Source: Oscillospiraceae bacterium (GTDB taxonomy: Bacteria; Bacillota; Clostridia; Saccharofermentanales; Saccharofermentanaceae). From it: 41,747 bases of DNA. The DNA is taken from NCBI GenBank assembly GCA_902787975.1, contig CADAIP010000019.1, positions 1 to 41,747 on the forward strand, read 5' to 3'. A program made the position numbers and the translations under genes. This document shows, in pieces, positions 41,609 through 41,747 of this stretch (position 1 is the stretch's first letter; the number at the start of each line of letters is the position of its first letter). The notes under the pieces were generated by a model. The model ran no database searches. It was not told the origin of the DNA and saw nothing but the letters and a program-made list of their open reading frames with translations.

Positions 41609-41747
41609 TTACAAGCACTTTGACGGAGGCACACAAAAAAGTGAGCGGGAAATCAAAGGAAATGCGCGGATCTTGAAAATTGAATAGAATGCAAAACTTG
41701 AAGTAAAACGGACCTTTTTCAATTCTAAGAATTGAGTTTTTATTAAA
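41609..41747 (+). other. Probable rRNA operon leader; 16S gene expected at the right edge
   Basis: No gene is present from 41446 to the end. After the promoter, TCTTGAAAATTGAATAG (41671-41687) resembles the TTGAAAACTGAATA stretch common in Firmicute rRNA leaders and spacers. TCAATTC/GAATTGA (41719-41735) forms a small hairpin followed by five T. The final TTTTTATTAAA is the sort of sequence that precedes the 16S start GAGAGTTTGAT in Firmicutes; that motif itself is not in the window. Confidence 0.6.

Noticed and set aside
41671..41747. 16S rRNA 5' end inside the window
   Set aside because: The start motif GAGAGTTTGAT is not reached before the window ends; only the leader can be supported.

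Overview
The window reads as a chromosomal segment of a Gram-positive anaerobe of the class Clostridia. The evidence is the spacing and strong Shine-Dalgarno sites of the S10/spc ribosomal cluster, a zinc-type (C+) S14, YesM/YesN plus LplA/B/C-type sugar transport with a YesL-like protein, VanS/VanR-like kinases, and the rpmH-rnpA-yidD-yidC-jag-mnmE-mnmG-rsmG cluster. Base composition looks intermediate (not computed). A polysaccharide-using gut or rumen Clostridium relative is plausible; I cannot name a genus.

Layout. (1) 1-8130: end of rplB, then rpsS, rplV, rpsC, rplP, rpmC, rpsQ, rplN, rplX, rplE, rpsN, rpsH, rplF, rplR, rpsE, rpmD, rplO and secY, closed by a terminator straight after secY. 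The usual adk/map/infA/rpsM/rpsK/rpoA continuation is absent. The 5' parts of rplV and rplR are each split between two frames, and one added A restores both. (2) 8171-12695: a DUF2974-like alpha/beta hydrolase, a leftward VanR/VanS-like two-component pair and a histidine-type phosphatase. (3) 12861-17918: a leftward VTC-domain (polyphosphate polymerase-like) gene, a DUF4956 membrane protein and a DUF4353-like secreted lipoprotein, divergent from a rightward response regulator and kinase whose external loop is rich in His, Asp and Gly. (4) 17934-30131: a carbohydrate-use locus. A large esterase-GH43-C-terminal module fusion without signal peptide points left; YesM/YesN, a lipoprotein binding protein, two permeases and a YesL-like protein with a binding-protein-like external domain point right. 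(5) 30137-37147: rpmH, rnpA, yidD, yidC, jag, mnmE, mnmG, rsmG behind a perfect consensus promoter. (6) 37178-41445: gyrA behind an unusual promoter, overlapped by a DacA-type carboxypeptidase gene. (7) 41446-41747: terminator, then a strong rRNA-type promoter and leader; 16S rRNA probably starts at or just beyond the right edge.

How it fits together. Regions 1, 5, 6 and 7 are core growth functions: translation, protein insertion, tRNA modification, topology, cell wall, rRNA. Regions 2-4 are accessory. In region 4, extracellular sugar sensing by YesM/YesN likely drives import of oligosaccharides through the ABC transporter, and the cytoplasmic esterase-GH43 enzyme would deacylate and cut them. 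Region 3 is the least understood part: a VTC/DUF4956/secreted beta-helix set next to its own two-component system.

I see no CRISPR array, tRNA gene, insertion sequence or prophage gene.
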